Assembly: GCA_003427395.1 (NCBI GenBank)
Contig: BFEA01000713.1
Span: 349,960 to 391,728, forward strand
Direction: 5' to 3'
Source of the DNA: Chara braunii
Taxonomy: Eukaryota > Streptophyta > Charophyceae > Charales > Characeae
Length of the DNA stretch: 41,769 bases
Positions 28,429 to 38,881 of this stretch are shown here, in pieces (within the stretch, counting starts at the first letter, position 1; each line of letters opens with the position of its first letter). The notes beneath the pieces were generated by a model, which saw only the letters and a program-made list of their open reading frames with translations, had not been told where the DNA came from and did no database searches. The position numbers were made by a program, and so were the translations under genes.

Positions 28429-28769
28429 CTTTTACTTCACTTTACACTTATTCACCACCACTGGTAAACCACAAATCCCTATCCTACGGCGGTGCTCCCT
28501 CCGACCTCTTCTCCGCACCTATGGCTAGCCTGTCGCCATATCTACCCTACAAGGAGGGCGCGTGGTGGGAGATCTCCAAGGCAATATCGGCGATGGTATC
28601 GTCTTGAAGGGCGGCTTGGGTTTTGTCAAACCCGGTTCGCGATTAGGGGAGCGCTTAGCGCCGGCTAAACCTGGGTCGTGCCTGCCGGCCTCATTTTTTT
28701 TATTTTATATATATTGTCATAAAGTTATCAGAGCGCAAAAGCGAAAAAAGCGAAAGGAAAAAAAAAATA

Positions 28770-28795
28770 AAAAAAAAAATATATATATATATATA
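28770..28795. repeat. A-run and (TA)n left of the TIR element
   Basis: A-rich sequence followed by TATATA directly abutting the CAGGG end. A matching (TA)n lies at the other end of the element. Confidence 0.85.
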
Positions 28796-30573
28796 CAGGG
28801 TCACCAGCCCGTACGTACAGAGGCCCCTGGGCAGAGCTCCGTACGTACGGGCGTTCGGGGTCCCGTACGCGGTCCGAACACGACCGCGTTCGGCCCCCGC
28901 CAAAAATTATTTCCGGGCCTGAAAATAATTATTATTTTCTGATTTTTTTTTTTTTGAGTTTTTTATGACGTGAGGTACATGCCTGTAAATTTTCAAGTCA
29001 TTTGGCAAATCCAGATAATAACTAAAAATCGCCAAAGATGGCGGTGTCAAAACGTTCTCGCCCACGTATTTTTTCACTTTTTACTTTTTGTTTTCACTTT
29101 AGTTCGGGGTCTAAACAATTTTACTATTTTTTGAAAATTTTTTGGTGGGTTTTTGTATTATGTGAAGTACACATCTGTAAATTTTCAAGGCATTTAGCTA
29201 TGCCAAAAAAAAATGCAAAATCGCCAAAGATGGCGGTGTCGAAAACATGCTCGCGCACTCACTAAATTTAATTCTCTTTTTATTTATATTTATTTTTTTT
29301 ATTAGTATTTATTTCGTCTATTTTATTTTTATTTCAAATTTGGTAAGGAATTCGGACGTAATGCTCAGGCAAATCTTGTTTAATTTATTTTCTCCATAAC
29401 ATTTTTTTTTTTNNNNNNNNNNNNNNNNNNNNNNNNNNNNNNNNNNNNNNNNNNNNNNNNNNNNNNNNNNNNNNNNNNNNNNNNNNNNNNNNNNNNNNNN
29501 NNNNNNNNNNNNNNNNNNNNNNNNNNNNNNNNNNNNNNNNNNNNNNNNNNNNNNNNNNNNNNNNNNNNNNNNNNNNNNNNNNNNNNNNNNNNNNNNNNNN
29601 NNNNNNNNNNNNNNNNNNNNNNNNNNNNNNNNNNNNNNNNNNNNNNNNNNNNNNNNNNNNNNNNNNNNNNNNNNNNNNNNNNNNNNNNNNNNNNNNNNNN
29701 NNNNNNNNNNNNNNNNNNNNNNNNNNNNNNNNNNNNNNNNNNNNNNNNNNNNNNNNNNNNNNNNNNNNNNNNNNNNNNNNNNNNNNNNNNNNNNNNNNNN
29801 NNNNNNNNNNNNNNNNNNNNNNNNNNNNNNNNNNNNNNNNNNNNNNNNNNNNNNNNNNNNNNNNNNNNNNNNNNNNNNNNNNNNNNNNNNNNNNNNNNNN
29901 NNNNNNNNNNNNNNNNNNNNNNNNNNNNNNNNNNNNNNNNNNNNNNNNNNNNNNNNNNNNNNNNNNNNNNNNNNNNNNNNNNNTAAACAACTTTTGCCTC
30001 AACAGTATATCCCAATTCGTTACCAAATTTGAAATAAAAATCAAATACGAAAAATAAATAATATTACTGAAAATAAGAAAAACTAAAACCAGAATGAAAT
30101 TATTGCGTGGGCACGGACGTTTTTGACATCGCCATCTTTGGAGATTTTTCTTTTTTTTTTGGTTTTGTCAAATGCCATGAAATTTAATACATATGTATCT
30201 TACATAATATAGAACCTATAAATAAAGTTTGAAAAAATAATAATTGTTTGCATGCCCCGAAATAAAAGGAAAACAAAAAGTGAAAAGAGAAAAAAAACAA
30301 ATTGGTAAGTGGGCAAGCAAGTTTTGACATCACCATTTTTGCCGATTTTTCATAATTTTTTAGCTTCACAGAATGCCTTGAAAATTTACAGGCAGGTAGC
30401 GTACATAACCAAGAATTCACAAAAAAAATTCAAAAAAATAATAATAAATTTAGGTACCAAAATAATTTTTGGCGGGGTCCGAACCCCTTCGAGTTTGGGC
30501 CCCGTACGGGGACTCGAACGCCCGAACGTTCGGGGGTCACCTTAGGGGCCTCCGTACGTTCGGCCTGGCAACC

Positions 30574-30576
<3 letters not shown>
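28796..30576. mobile_element. TA-flanked element with TIRs of at least 600 bp (Tc1/mariner-like ends)
   Basis: The left end CAGGGTCACCAGCCCGTACG and the inverted right end CAGGGTTGCCAGGCCGAACG are each bounded by TA. Similarity between the inverted arms continues inward: CCGCCAAAAATTATTT, CCTGTAAATTTTCAAG, CAAAGATGGCGNTGTC (twice per arm), and ATTTCAAATTTGGTAA reaching the assembly gap. TA duplication and CAGGG ends are typical of Tc1/mariner, but no transposase is visible. The long arms make it foldback-like; it may be a non-autonomous derivative or one whose core lies in the gap. Confidence 0.75.
29413..29983. other. Assembly gap (N run)
   Basis: About 571 undetermined bases between the two arms of the long-TIR element. 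Flanking sequences are still inverted copies of each other, so the gap probably sits in a hard-to-sequence foldback. Confidence 0.99.

Positions 30577-30611
<35 letters not shown>
30577..30611. repeat. (TA)n right of the TIR element
   Basis: Perfect TA dinucleotide run directly following ACCCTG. Confidence 0.95.
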
Positions 30612-30614
<3 letters not shown>

Positions 30615-30676
30615 CTTGTCTTTTTCTCCTTCGCTTGTGTGAGTATGCCCTCACTCTCCTAGTAGTAAAGCGCGCA

Positions 30677-30849
30677 AACCAACGAGCCTAGCTCAGTTGG
30701 TACACAATGAACTGTTGAAATATGAATCAGACAAGTTTGAATCCAGATACAGTCAGATGAACATAAGAAAATAATTCTGAATTATCTGGGCCGGTTAGTT
30801 CAAGGATGACATCTCAAGGCCATCGCTCTTTTTTTTAAATAAAATAAAA
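30677..30849 (+). mobile_element. tRNA-derived SINE with 11-bp target duplication
   Basis: The head reads GCCTAGCTCAGTTGGTACAC (Pol III A box, tRNA D-arm) and then AAGTTTGAATCC (B box, TPsiC arm) at the spacing expected of a tRNA. A body of about 85 bp with no recognised origin follows, then a T-run (about 30828-30836) and an AAATAAAATAAAAT tail. TAAAGCGCGCA (30666-30676) before and TAAAGCACGCA (30850-30860) after form a target-site duplication with one mismatch, as expected for LINE-mediated insertion. The tRNA stems are degenerate, so it is not a functional tRNA gene. Confidence 0.75.
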
Positions 30850-30884
30850 TAAAGCACGCATATGCTTGCAACATCCAGTAATTA

Positions 30885-31776
30885 GGGCATACTCACATAG
30901 TGACCCCAAATCCGCAAAATATGCGAATTTGGGAAGGGTCGATTTGAGGTTTTGGGCATGGTTCGCGTCACACTACTGTACCTTTTCAGATGGGACAAGG
31001 TCGCGGCCGTCTGGAGAAATGGGGATTAGGTACTTGGTTGGTCACACGACACCATCCACAAATTGTGCAATAACTTTTGTGAACGAATTTTTGTCAACTT
31101 TTGCAGAATATGCAAAAAAAAAAAAAAAGGCATTTGTGGTCACCTCCAGAGGTGATCGCAAAATCCCTTGCCCCGCGGCTTCCAAGACCGCTGACAAATG
31201 GGCGCTGGAATAGTACATTTGCGAATTTGATAGATTTGTGTGACCGGCCTTTCCCCTTTTTTTTTGGGATTTTGGGATTATAGGTCCTTGTGTGAGTATG
31301 ACCAAAAGTCTCAAAAATTTGAGGCATTTGGTTTGTTTTTTTTTAGGCATTTGGTCCCCGCGTGGTCACACGGGCGGACCTTGTCCAGAAAGGACGAAAT
31401 CGCGACCCTGACACTTTGCACTCAGGGCAAGTGCGCCCGGTCACACGGGGGGACCAAACAATAAGATGAAATTTTTTTAGTTTTTTTTTCATGTATGTAT
31501 GACGCGTGGGTCTTCGCGTTGCACTTTCAGTTGTTTGGCCGATTGTTTTCTTCGTCTACGATTTTCTTCAATTTGCAAACATAGAAAAAAAAAACGAAAG
31601 GTAATTTGAGACCGCCTCCGGAGGTGGTCTCAATAAGGGTCCGCTGGTGGCCCGACAGACCGCTGACAGAAGAGTCATTGTTTGAGGCATTTGGGTAGCG
31701 GGCCTCTCCAGTGTGACTCGAAAAATGACTCAAATTTTGGGATTTTGGGTCTTTTAGTTCTCATGTGAGTATGCCC
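30885..31776. mobile_element. Harbinger-like MITE (892 bp) with TTA target duplication
   Basis: GGGCATACTCACAT (30885-30898) and its exact inverse (31763-31776) are flanked by TTA on both sides; 3-bp TNA duplications are the rule for PIF/Harbinger. Internally, two related halves are seen, each with a hairpin (around 31137-31157 and 31608-31631), GACCGCTGACA and AGGCATTTGG. GTGTGAGTATGACC at about 31290-31303 looks like an older internal terminus, so this may be two related MITEs merged. No transposase. Confidence 0.7.
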
Positions 31777-31795
31777 TTAGACTCGCAGACTCTCA

Positions 31796-31924
31796 AGGCA
31801 TACTTACACTACCTTGTACTTTCCAAAATGCATCTGACGGCAAATTCGGCCAGACCAGTACGAATCTAACCGCAATCACGTCCAGAGCGTTGAGAAAAAC
31901 GTCATACGTAGTGTGAGTATGCCC
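31796..31924. mobile_element. Small Harbinger-like MITE (129 bp) with TCA target duplication
   Basis: The left end AGGCATACTTACACTACC and the inverted right end GGGCATACTCACACTACG share their first 16 or so bases, and TCA flanks both sides (31793-31795 and 31925-31927). Ends match those of the neighbour at 30885-31776. Non-coding. Confidence 0.75.
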
Positions 31925-31982
31925 TCAGTCGAGAATTTTTTATTTTTACTTTTTTATTTTATTTTTTTTAAGTTTGATCTTT

Positions 31983-32160
31983 TCTCGATTCAATTTTTTT
32001 TTTTTTTTTTTTTTCCACTTTTTGGAGAAACATAACCTTTTCCATTCCAATGAGACAACCGGGGCCCGGGAACACACCCCTACATATTAACCCGGTACAA
32101 ATCTGTCGAGGCCAATACTCAGCTTAGGCTCCTGGAAACCGGGTTCAGTGTCCCTTTAAG
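31983..32160 (-). mobile_element. Possible LINE 3'-end fragment
   Basis: A T-run (31998-32014, with more T upstream) is followed by sequence with loose similarity to the region behind the LINE-B poly(A) (CGGGAA, then AACCCGG) and by CTCCTGGAAACCGGGTTCAG, a degenerate form of the conserved LINE core. Read on minus this would be a core fragment followed by 3' UTR and poly(A). Weak support. Confidence 0.3.
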
Positions 32161-32589
32161 GGAATTTCCAAAAAAAAAAAAATTGCAAAGCAAATCTATG
32201 ACAGTATAATATCCTTGTTGCAAAGGAAAACGCCGACATGTTTCTAAAATTGAAACACTATTGGCAAAGAACTACGGGCTATAGACTGCAAATCTCGAAA
32301 ATGCACAAGGCAAATCACAAAAATTTCACAATTTAACCCCAAAATTATTTCCAAAAGCGAAGTAAATTCTAAGATACTGTTCAATTCTAAAATTCAGTCC
32401 AAATACGTACTAAATTTAATCTTAACAAAATTAGAACTCGACGTATTAATATTATCTACAGAGAATAAACGATGACAACAACCAAGAAACGGCCACACAT
32501 AAAGAGTCTTGGGGAATTCAAAGGGAGGGAGGGAAGGATAACAACGCCAATAAGTAAACAACACTATGATGTTTAAAATAATTACTCAC
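32161..32589. other. AT-rich spacer, nothing recognised
   Basis: AT-rich sequence with A-runs and no frame of interest. A short GGGAGGGAGGGA stretch lies near 32525. Confidence 0.5.
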
Positions 32590-34210
32590 CTGCTGCTCAC
32601 GAATGATGTTCCGTGGCAGCCCCTGGTGTATATCCAACTGTCACACCTGGCTCCTCCCTCTCCCCCTCACCACCCGATCCACCCCCTCACCTGGTTGGTC
32701 AATGCAACATGGTCCTTACCGAGTCCCCCGAGGCGTAAGAGGGATGGATCGCCCCGGAACAGGACCAGATGGGATCTTAAGAACGACCCCCTGTGGACCA
32801 CAATGGTGGAACTGTGGAGACAAATGGGGCCAATCCAAAAGCCCTCTCCACTGAGATGGCAAGAGTTGTGGCGACAGCCTATATTCGGAAACTCGAACAT
32901 CTGTGACGATGTAGGGGATCCATTCTCGCTATCGACCGGCTCCCACTGGCTCACATGGGTGAAAAACGGGATTTTTACTATGGGGGACTCATGGGATAGT
33001 CACGCAGGAACATGAAAATCGTCACAACAACTGCAGCCGACCCTCAAAAAAGTGAAAAGGCTGCATGACAAACTGCACCAACCGCGTTCAGCAGTCCCAC
33101 CACAATGGGTGGTTACGTTGCAACAAGGACCATCGATAATGACCCACGATTGGGTGACTCAATCCACCCCGAACCAAATCCCGATGGTTATCTACAGAGT
33201 ACTCGATGCCACCCACAAAGGTATGCGGCTGCAAACCTTCGAACCGAACGTGCCAAGGGCTAGATGGGCTCCCCTAAGGAGGGCCCCTATCCTGGACCGT
33301 ACAAGTCAAGAGGAAGGACTCACTAGAATTAGAGTAGTAGGATCTGAAGATACGGGATTCTATGCATATGAAATGTCCACCCCGGTAGGTGCCCTACCTT
33401 TTGATCCTGAGGAATGGGAATGGAAAGGGCGCAACCCGACCCCTATCTGGCAATACACAGTTAGAGAAGGATACAAACAGGTGCATGCATGTGTGCCATC
33501 ATCACCAGTGGTACGAGATAAGTGGAGAAGGGACTCCCCAGTAGGGGAAGAGAACCTATGGCACATCCCATGAGCTACCCACGCTCATATCTTGCCTACT
33601 TCCCACAGGGCCTTACAATGGCAAATCATACACAAGTGCCTTCCGACCCCAGACTGGCTGACAGCAAGATCCAACCTGGAACAGAAAGGGGTTCTCTCCC
33701 CTATCTGCTCACAGTGTGGGCTCGACGCTCCCCAACGGCGGGCAGATTTGGAACACTGCCTTTTGGCTTGTCCATTGGCGATACGGATATGGCAATGGTG
33801 GAACGCAATGTGGCACACTCTCACCGGAATAATGTTTCATTGGGACATAGCCCTCATCTTACTGGGGGTAAAGAACAGAATCCCATTGGCCTGGACCTCA
33901 TTCCAAAAAAATCTCTTCAAGCACATGAGGCTAGTTGTCCTTATGGTCATATGGAGGATGAGGTGCTCAGCAGAGGGGCAAGAGACGACATTTGGCTATC
34001 ACTAGGCCAAAGCCGAACTCGTAGAAATTATAAGGGCTAACTTAGTTAAAGCGAACAAAAAACTGAGGGAGGAGATGAAAGAGAGTCTCGACAGAGAGAG
34101 AAACCAACAGGCCGTCTTAGCATTTTCTGAACAGTGGCTTGATCCCAATCACAAGATGGCGGAGAACGACCATTTCGTCAAAATGGACATTTTTTATTTT
34201 TTGAACGTCT
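32590..34210 (+). pseudogene. LINE-D: 5'-truncated ORF2 C-terminal part, LINE-A family
   Basis: A single plus-strand frame covers the region, with stops at 33015 (TGA), 33573 (TGA) and 34005 (TAG). It aligns by eye with LINE-A: VPWQPLVYIQLSHLAP with TPWNALAWEQLRRLAP, and LRWQELWRQPIF with a LINE-A segment around LKRWE...IIRQPIF. The zf-RVT domain is clear at 33592-34005: LQWQIIHKCLPTPDWL, then ICSQCGLD, then LEHCLLACPLAIRIWQWW. Endonuclease and polymerase are absent, as usual for 5' truncation during reverse transcription. Confidence 0.85.
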
Positions 34211-34384
34211 CCTCCCCCTACTCCCCACCCAGCCAATGCCTGATCAGGACAGAGTGGTACATGACTGTTGTAGTCTCACCTACCACCCCGAGGGAGTCCC
34301 TTCGTGTGCCGATGGTACTCCCTTCTATGACGGTTGCCATGCTGAAGGGTGCATTTCGCATATTTTGAGATAAAATCGAAGTAC

Positions 34385-34496
34385 TTGATGTTTTTTTTTT
34401 TTTGTGGAAAAAGGCTCCATCTATTGGCGGGGAGCAGCACCTGCTGGAAATCGGGTCCAGCGTCCCATATAGATACAACCATATCCTCACAAATTA
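34385..34496 (-). mobile_element. Short retroposon (about 110 bp) with A-tail
   Basis: Minus-strand order: TGTGAGGATATGGTTGTATC, the conserved core (GGGACGCTGGACCCG to CCAATAGATGGAGC), a short linker, then a poly(A) seen as T at about 34390-34401. Its 5' start matches the copy at 38161. A second, shorter relic (34500-34532) adjoins it upstream. Confidence 0.7.
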
Positions 34497-34559
34497 ACAC
34501 AAACTGGGAACCGGGCCGAGCGTCCCATAACGAGTACGCTCAGAAAACTTCAACAAAAA

Positions 34560-35040
34560 ATTCATGAAAATGAGACAAAGAACTACTAGAAAAATCTAAT
34601 TGGCCTAAGGATGGAATTTTGGAAATTGAGATACCGGGGCCATTACCCGACTTTGGCTCGAAAAAAATGGAGATACTTCAGACATGTCTAGGACAATCTT
34701 TATGATTAAGCGAAATTAAGAAACGACTTAGAAAAACCCCCCTCTCGAACACTATACCTCACTCCAGCAAGACTGACTGCAGCAGAGCCACCATCTCTGC
34801 TGCTGCTATGCCATACTCCCATCCTACCAGCTAGCCCCCTCACTGGTAGAACGCGTGGTCACCCACCATCCTCTCGCACTCACCTTATCTTCTTTTTGAA
34901 ATACCTAAGAACTCTTACCGCCGTTCCAGAAGCATGAGAATAGGCCACAGAGGTCCTACGATTATTCCAAAAACCTCGAAATTCCACCCAAACCCTTCCA
35001 ACGTTATCCAAAACTGTCGTACTCCCTGCCGATCTCTTCT
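34560..35040. other. No recognised gene
   Basis: Mixed-composition sequence between the short retroposon and the GGTTACAGGG repeats. No frame or repeat family identified. Confidence 0.4.
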
Positions 35041-35710
35041 AGGTCTCACACCCCCGCTTTCTGCTGGGTTACAGGGCAGCGCGACTCTCCGACCAGACCT
35101 CAAATCTCTCTACCAGACCTCACGCTCCTGCATCGCAGGTTACAGGGCAACACCCCAACACCGGTCAGCGTCGTTCTGGCATCGAACAATCGCAGATCAG
35201 TGAGTATAACAACATTGAAGCCACCTAAGAAGAGTTAGTAGGGATCCCAGAGTTCTAAAAAACATTCCTAGAACCACTAAGCACCCAACTCTTTTTGGGA
35301 CATTCGAAAAACTTTAGAAAAATATAAGGGCGGGAGGGGCAAAGACTAAATCTGCCTACTATCCTAGATTCCCCCTTCCAACAGATGGGGCATCGGTCCA
35401 GGCTTTCAGTCCTCGTACCAAAACTCACTTGATCTCATACCCCCTTCTGCTAGGGTAACAGAGCACCACAACCCTCCCCAGTACCGATCAACCTAGCTCT
35501 GACGGACAGGAAGTGCCTTCCTCCCTCAACAATTCCCTTAGCGGCGAGCCCCTAAACAGGTTACAGGGTCAAAACCCTGGGGCCAACTACGTCGGACGAT
35601 CGGGTTATGCCTTTCACCCTCGGCATAACTTCACAGGCCTCAAGCTCCCCCTGGGTTACAAAGCAGAGGCTCCAGCAGCGGCCTGTGTCGTCCCAGCATC
35701 GTCCTTTTAA
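35041..35710. repeat. Degenerate tandem repeats around GGTTACAGGGC
   Basis: The phrase GGTTACAGGGCA (or GGTAACAGAGCA, GGTTACAAAGCA) recurs at about 35065, 35140, 35455, 35560 and 35655, with CCAGACCTC, TCGTYCCAGCATCG and TCTGGCATCG nearby. Copies are unevenly spaced and diverged. May be the 5' region of a mobile element. Confidence 0.45.
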
Positions 35711-36594
35711 CCTACTTACCTTAACAAACAACCCTTTATGTCGAGAATCCCCTTGCTACCTTCGTTCCTTCAAATCTAGCTTCGCCCCCCTTCGGCTCAC
35801 TGTGTAGCCATCGAAGATACTCCTTCCCTCAAAAAACAAAATCCTAACACATTGCTATAAGCAGCCACCCCCTTGCCTTCTCTCCCCACCCGCTATTACT
35901 AATCCGACCCTAAATCAGTCCGGCTAAGAGACAACAATCCCCCAATACCGCCTCCCCCCTCCAAGAATAACACCTCCCACCTTGTGAAACCCTCACGGGG
36001 GGAGGCTCCAACCCTCAAGGAAGGCCCCACAGATATACAGAGCAAGTCACAATTACACCCCTCAAGACCATGAAGTTGAAATTAAATGCACGGTGTTATG
36101 ATTAACAACCATAGGGTTTTGAAAAAATACTACAATAGCCTACTTTTAGGCATCGAAGATCAGAATGACTTTATATCATAAATCAAGAAAAAGATCAAGA
36201 CCATACGGTCAATGATAAGGAAAACTAATGAGTGACAAAATTTACGAGAAATGATACGAAGTTTAGGTTTAGATATCCATAAAGGATTTTCGAATTAGAT
36301 TCCCAAACCACAGTTTGAGAAACGTTTAGCAAAGATGCATGAGACAAAAAAGTTTAAGAAAATGTTTTCAAGAAACAATATTATTGGAAGGAACCACCAA
36401 CAGAAAACTGAATCAGATCATCATCATTTAGAAAGAATAACCAGAATTACAACCTAGAAAAAAAAAACGAGTGAATTCATAATAGAGAAGACAAAATTAA
36501 AAAAAACTAATTAAATCATCATCATTGGTAAACATCAGCTACGCAAATCGAAGTAATCCAGATTGGTGAATATGACTGAAACCATTATACACAT
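35711..36594. other. No recognised gene
   Basis: C-rich, then AT-rich non-coding sequence. It could be 5' UTR for the open segment starting at 36595. Confidence 0.35.
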
Positions 36595-37215
36595 ATGATC
36601 AGCGAGAGGAACTATCCAAAGAAAGGCCAAACTCATCCTCAAGATGTAAACAATAAGGCCAAAAAAACTCGGCCACAGCGTCCTCGCACTCCAGAAGCCC
36701 TCATGACGAAAAACGCAGTTGCCGCCAATACCGCTTGGCCCTTCTTCAAAAACCACGGACTCGATGTCGCCTCCAATCCTCCTCCCACTCCACGTGAGGA
36801 CGCGCTCCTTCCTTTCATCCTGCATTAACCGACCATCCTCCACAAAACTACGCAGGCAGAGAAGCAAAGGCAACCAATATGTCGAGAATCTCATGAAGAC
36901 CCGCCCCCTTTCAAAGGTAGACTTCCCTTCATCCAGCGTTCTGGCCTGCAGCATCACTAGGTGAAGCATGAAGTCGGAATGACACCACCTGTGCTTTCAA
37001 AAGGCAGGCCATACCAAGTCGCGCCACATCATCTCTACCCTCCCACTGTCAAGTCTCGCGCCCACAACCGCCACCCGCCCACCGCGTCGCCAAACTCTCC
37101 GTTAGCTCCTGCGTCGCGCCGCGTCCGCTTCGACGGTGCTCCAGCGGGGGCGCAACGCTCCCGGTCACGCTGCGCCCCGTCTGGACAGCGCCGGCCCGTC
37201 CAGGCGAAGATCCCA
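36595..37215 (+). pseudogene. Possible LINE ORF1 N-terminal fragment
   Basis: A plus-strand frame starts at ATG 36595 and continues, apart from TAA at about 36826 and TAG at about 36958, to a stop near 37222. The product is basic, Pro- and Gln-rich (KKGQTHPQDVNNKAKKTRPQ, later RRVRFDGAPAGAQRSRSRC). The two internal stops are again TAA and TAG in Gln-rich context. No domain was recognised; the LINE assignment rests on composition, decay pattern and surroundings only. Confidence 0.3.
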
Positions 37216-37506
37216 CTACAATAAACTTTTATTTACAATACTAGATGGGGTTAACGATTGACCGGAAAAAAAAAGGGGTTCAAAACCATGCCCTTCGAGT
37301 ACTTGATTTTTTTTAATCTTTTGAAGAGCTGCTAATCAAAATGAGTCTTTCTATTTTTTTTTCCAGGGTTTTCCCTTCCGACCTCTCATACTTGGGAACT
37401 GGGAAAAAAAAACAAAAAACAAAAAAAAACACCACTTCAGAATATAAATCCCCCGCAATTTCTCTGTCATCCGACTCTCCTGCATTAGTGGTCGGACGAT
37501 GTCCCG

Positions 37507-37560
37507 CAGATGTGCCAAAGGTGTTTGTGGGACCAGATGTGCCAAAGGTGTTTGTGGGAC
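37507..37560. repeat. 27-bp perfect tandem repeat, two copies
   Basis: CAGATGTGCCAAAGGTGTTT plus seven bases occurs exactly twice in a row. No known function. Confidence 0.95.
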
Positions 37561-37813
37561 ACAGTTTACCTTACTCCTTTGCTAGTGGAACCGTGTCAAA
37601 TGAGTGCCAGATGCGGATTAATCTTGCCCTAGAACATGGAAAGATATACCGCCATATGTTTTTGTCTGTTTTGCATGTGGTGAGTAGTGGGGCGAGGCGG
37701 CTACATTCCAGTTGCATTCTTCGACTTTTTTTTGCAACTGACTAACGGAATTGATTAACGGAAACGGCAAGCGAAATGTCGCGGCATGATATGACATCAT
37801 CACCACACTCACC

Positions 37814-37818
<5 letters not shown>

Positions 37819-37861
<43 letters not shown>
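37819..37861. repeat. (CA)n microsatellite followed by an A-run
   Basis: CA dinucleotide run, then about 18 A. Confidence 0.95.
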
Positions 37862-37865
<4 letters not shown>

Positions 37866-38160
37866 AAAAAAAAAAAAAAGTCGTTCGGAACGTCCGTTAA
37901 AATTGAATCGAGAAAAGAGGGGGGCCACGAAAATGTGCACTAACGAAGCGGCAATAGCGGCGGTGGCGACGCCCGGTCGTTGGCGACGGCTGTCTAGGAT
38001 GCAACGTTGGGGTTTCCGGAAGCTGATCTCTTCCACGTGACGCCTACCCTGCCAGGCACCATAGCTGTGTGAGAGCTATGGCGACAGTGTTCTGGCGGGT
38101 AGGGAGTGCTCCGCACTCTTACGCCATAACATCCCGGCAGCTCCGTACCTAACCTCCATA

Positions 38161-38263
38161 GTGAGGATATGGTTGTATCTATGGAACACTGGACCCGGTT
38201 TCCAACAGGTGCTGTTCCCCACCAATAGATGGAGCTTGTTTAAAAAGGGAAAAAAAAAAAAAC
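38161..38263 (+). mobile_element. Complete short retroposon (about 102 bp) with 8-bp target duplication
   Basis: From GTGAGGATATGGTTGTATCT through the conserved core (ACTGGACCCGG to CCACCAATAGATGGAGC), a short linker and an A-run (38250-38262). CCTCCATA stands immediately before (38153-38160) and after (38264-38271). Target duplication plus A-tail show that this short unit was inserted as such by target-primed reverse transcription. No Pol III boxes are convincing. It is either an ultra-short SINE or a very short LINE 3' copy. Confidence 0.75.
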
Positions 38264-38271
38264 CCTCCATA

Positions 38272-38881
38272 CCAACCTATATACCTTACAGGATCTTGAT
38301 ACCAGAGAAGTCGCGACATGTCCAAGGGCTTCAACAAGTCTCTTTTGACTTATCGTTGTTGCAAGGCAGTCTGTTGTTCATTTACTTCATGTTCTATGAT
38401 GTAATTTGATGGTTGTTGTCCGTTGGTAATGAGTTCTTATGATTGATTGAGATATCCTGGGAACATCTACACAGCGTGTTTCCCTATTTGGGAGTTGTGT
38501 TTGTTGTAGCAACTTTCTAGGAGCATGTGTCCGTTTATAGTTTCTCGATGTTCTTAAGTGCTGGGGTATGTTTGCAGTAGTGTTGGGTGAACCTCACGGG
38601 GCTGGGATGATAAGAGAGACCCGGTGAAGGGCAAACTAAAGTTGTATCCATTGGGTGCGTGGTGGGAAACCCGTCTTTAAGGTAACAAAGGCTCTTTACA
38701 GTGTGTTGGTCAGCGATGATGAGAGGGTTACCCTAAGGCTTATTCTTCCTTCCCGGCTTTTAGCCATTGAGATGGGTCCATTAGTTTGATATTTGGTAGA
38801 TTTTTGGAATTTAGATTGGGTATCTCGTTTATGTTCAGAGTTGTCAACGTAGTAGATGCTTGGAACTGCTTTTGTTGTTGG
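38272..38881. other. No recognised gene
   Basis: A minus-strand segment ending near 38740 reads EIPNLNSKNLPNIKLMDPSQ and is open for about 65 codons, but no family could be assigned. The rest shows nothing. Confidence 0.35.

Noticed and set aside
30681-30755. Functional tRNA gene
   Set aside because: A and B boxes are present but acceptor, D and anticodon stems do not pair well; it is the head of a SINE.
36535-36969. Minus-strand 144-codon frame
   Set aside because: Antisense to the more protein-like plus-strand frame at 36595; hydrophobic composition arises from the complement of Pro/Gln/Lys codons.
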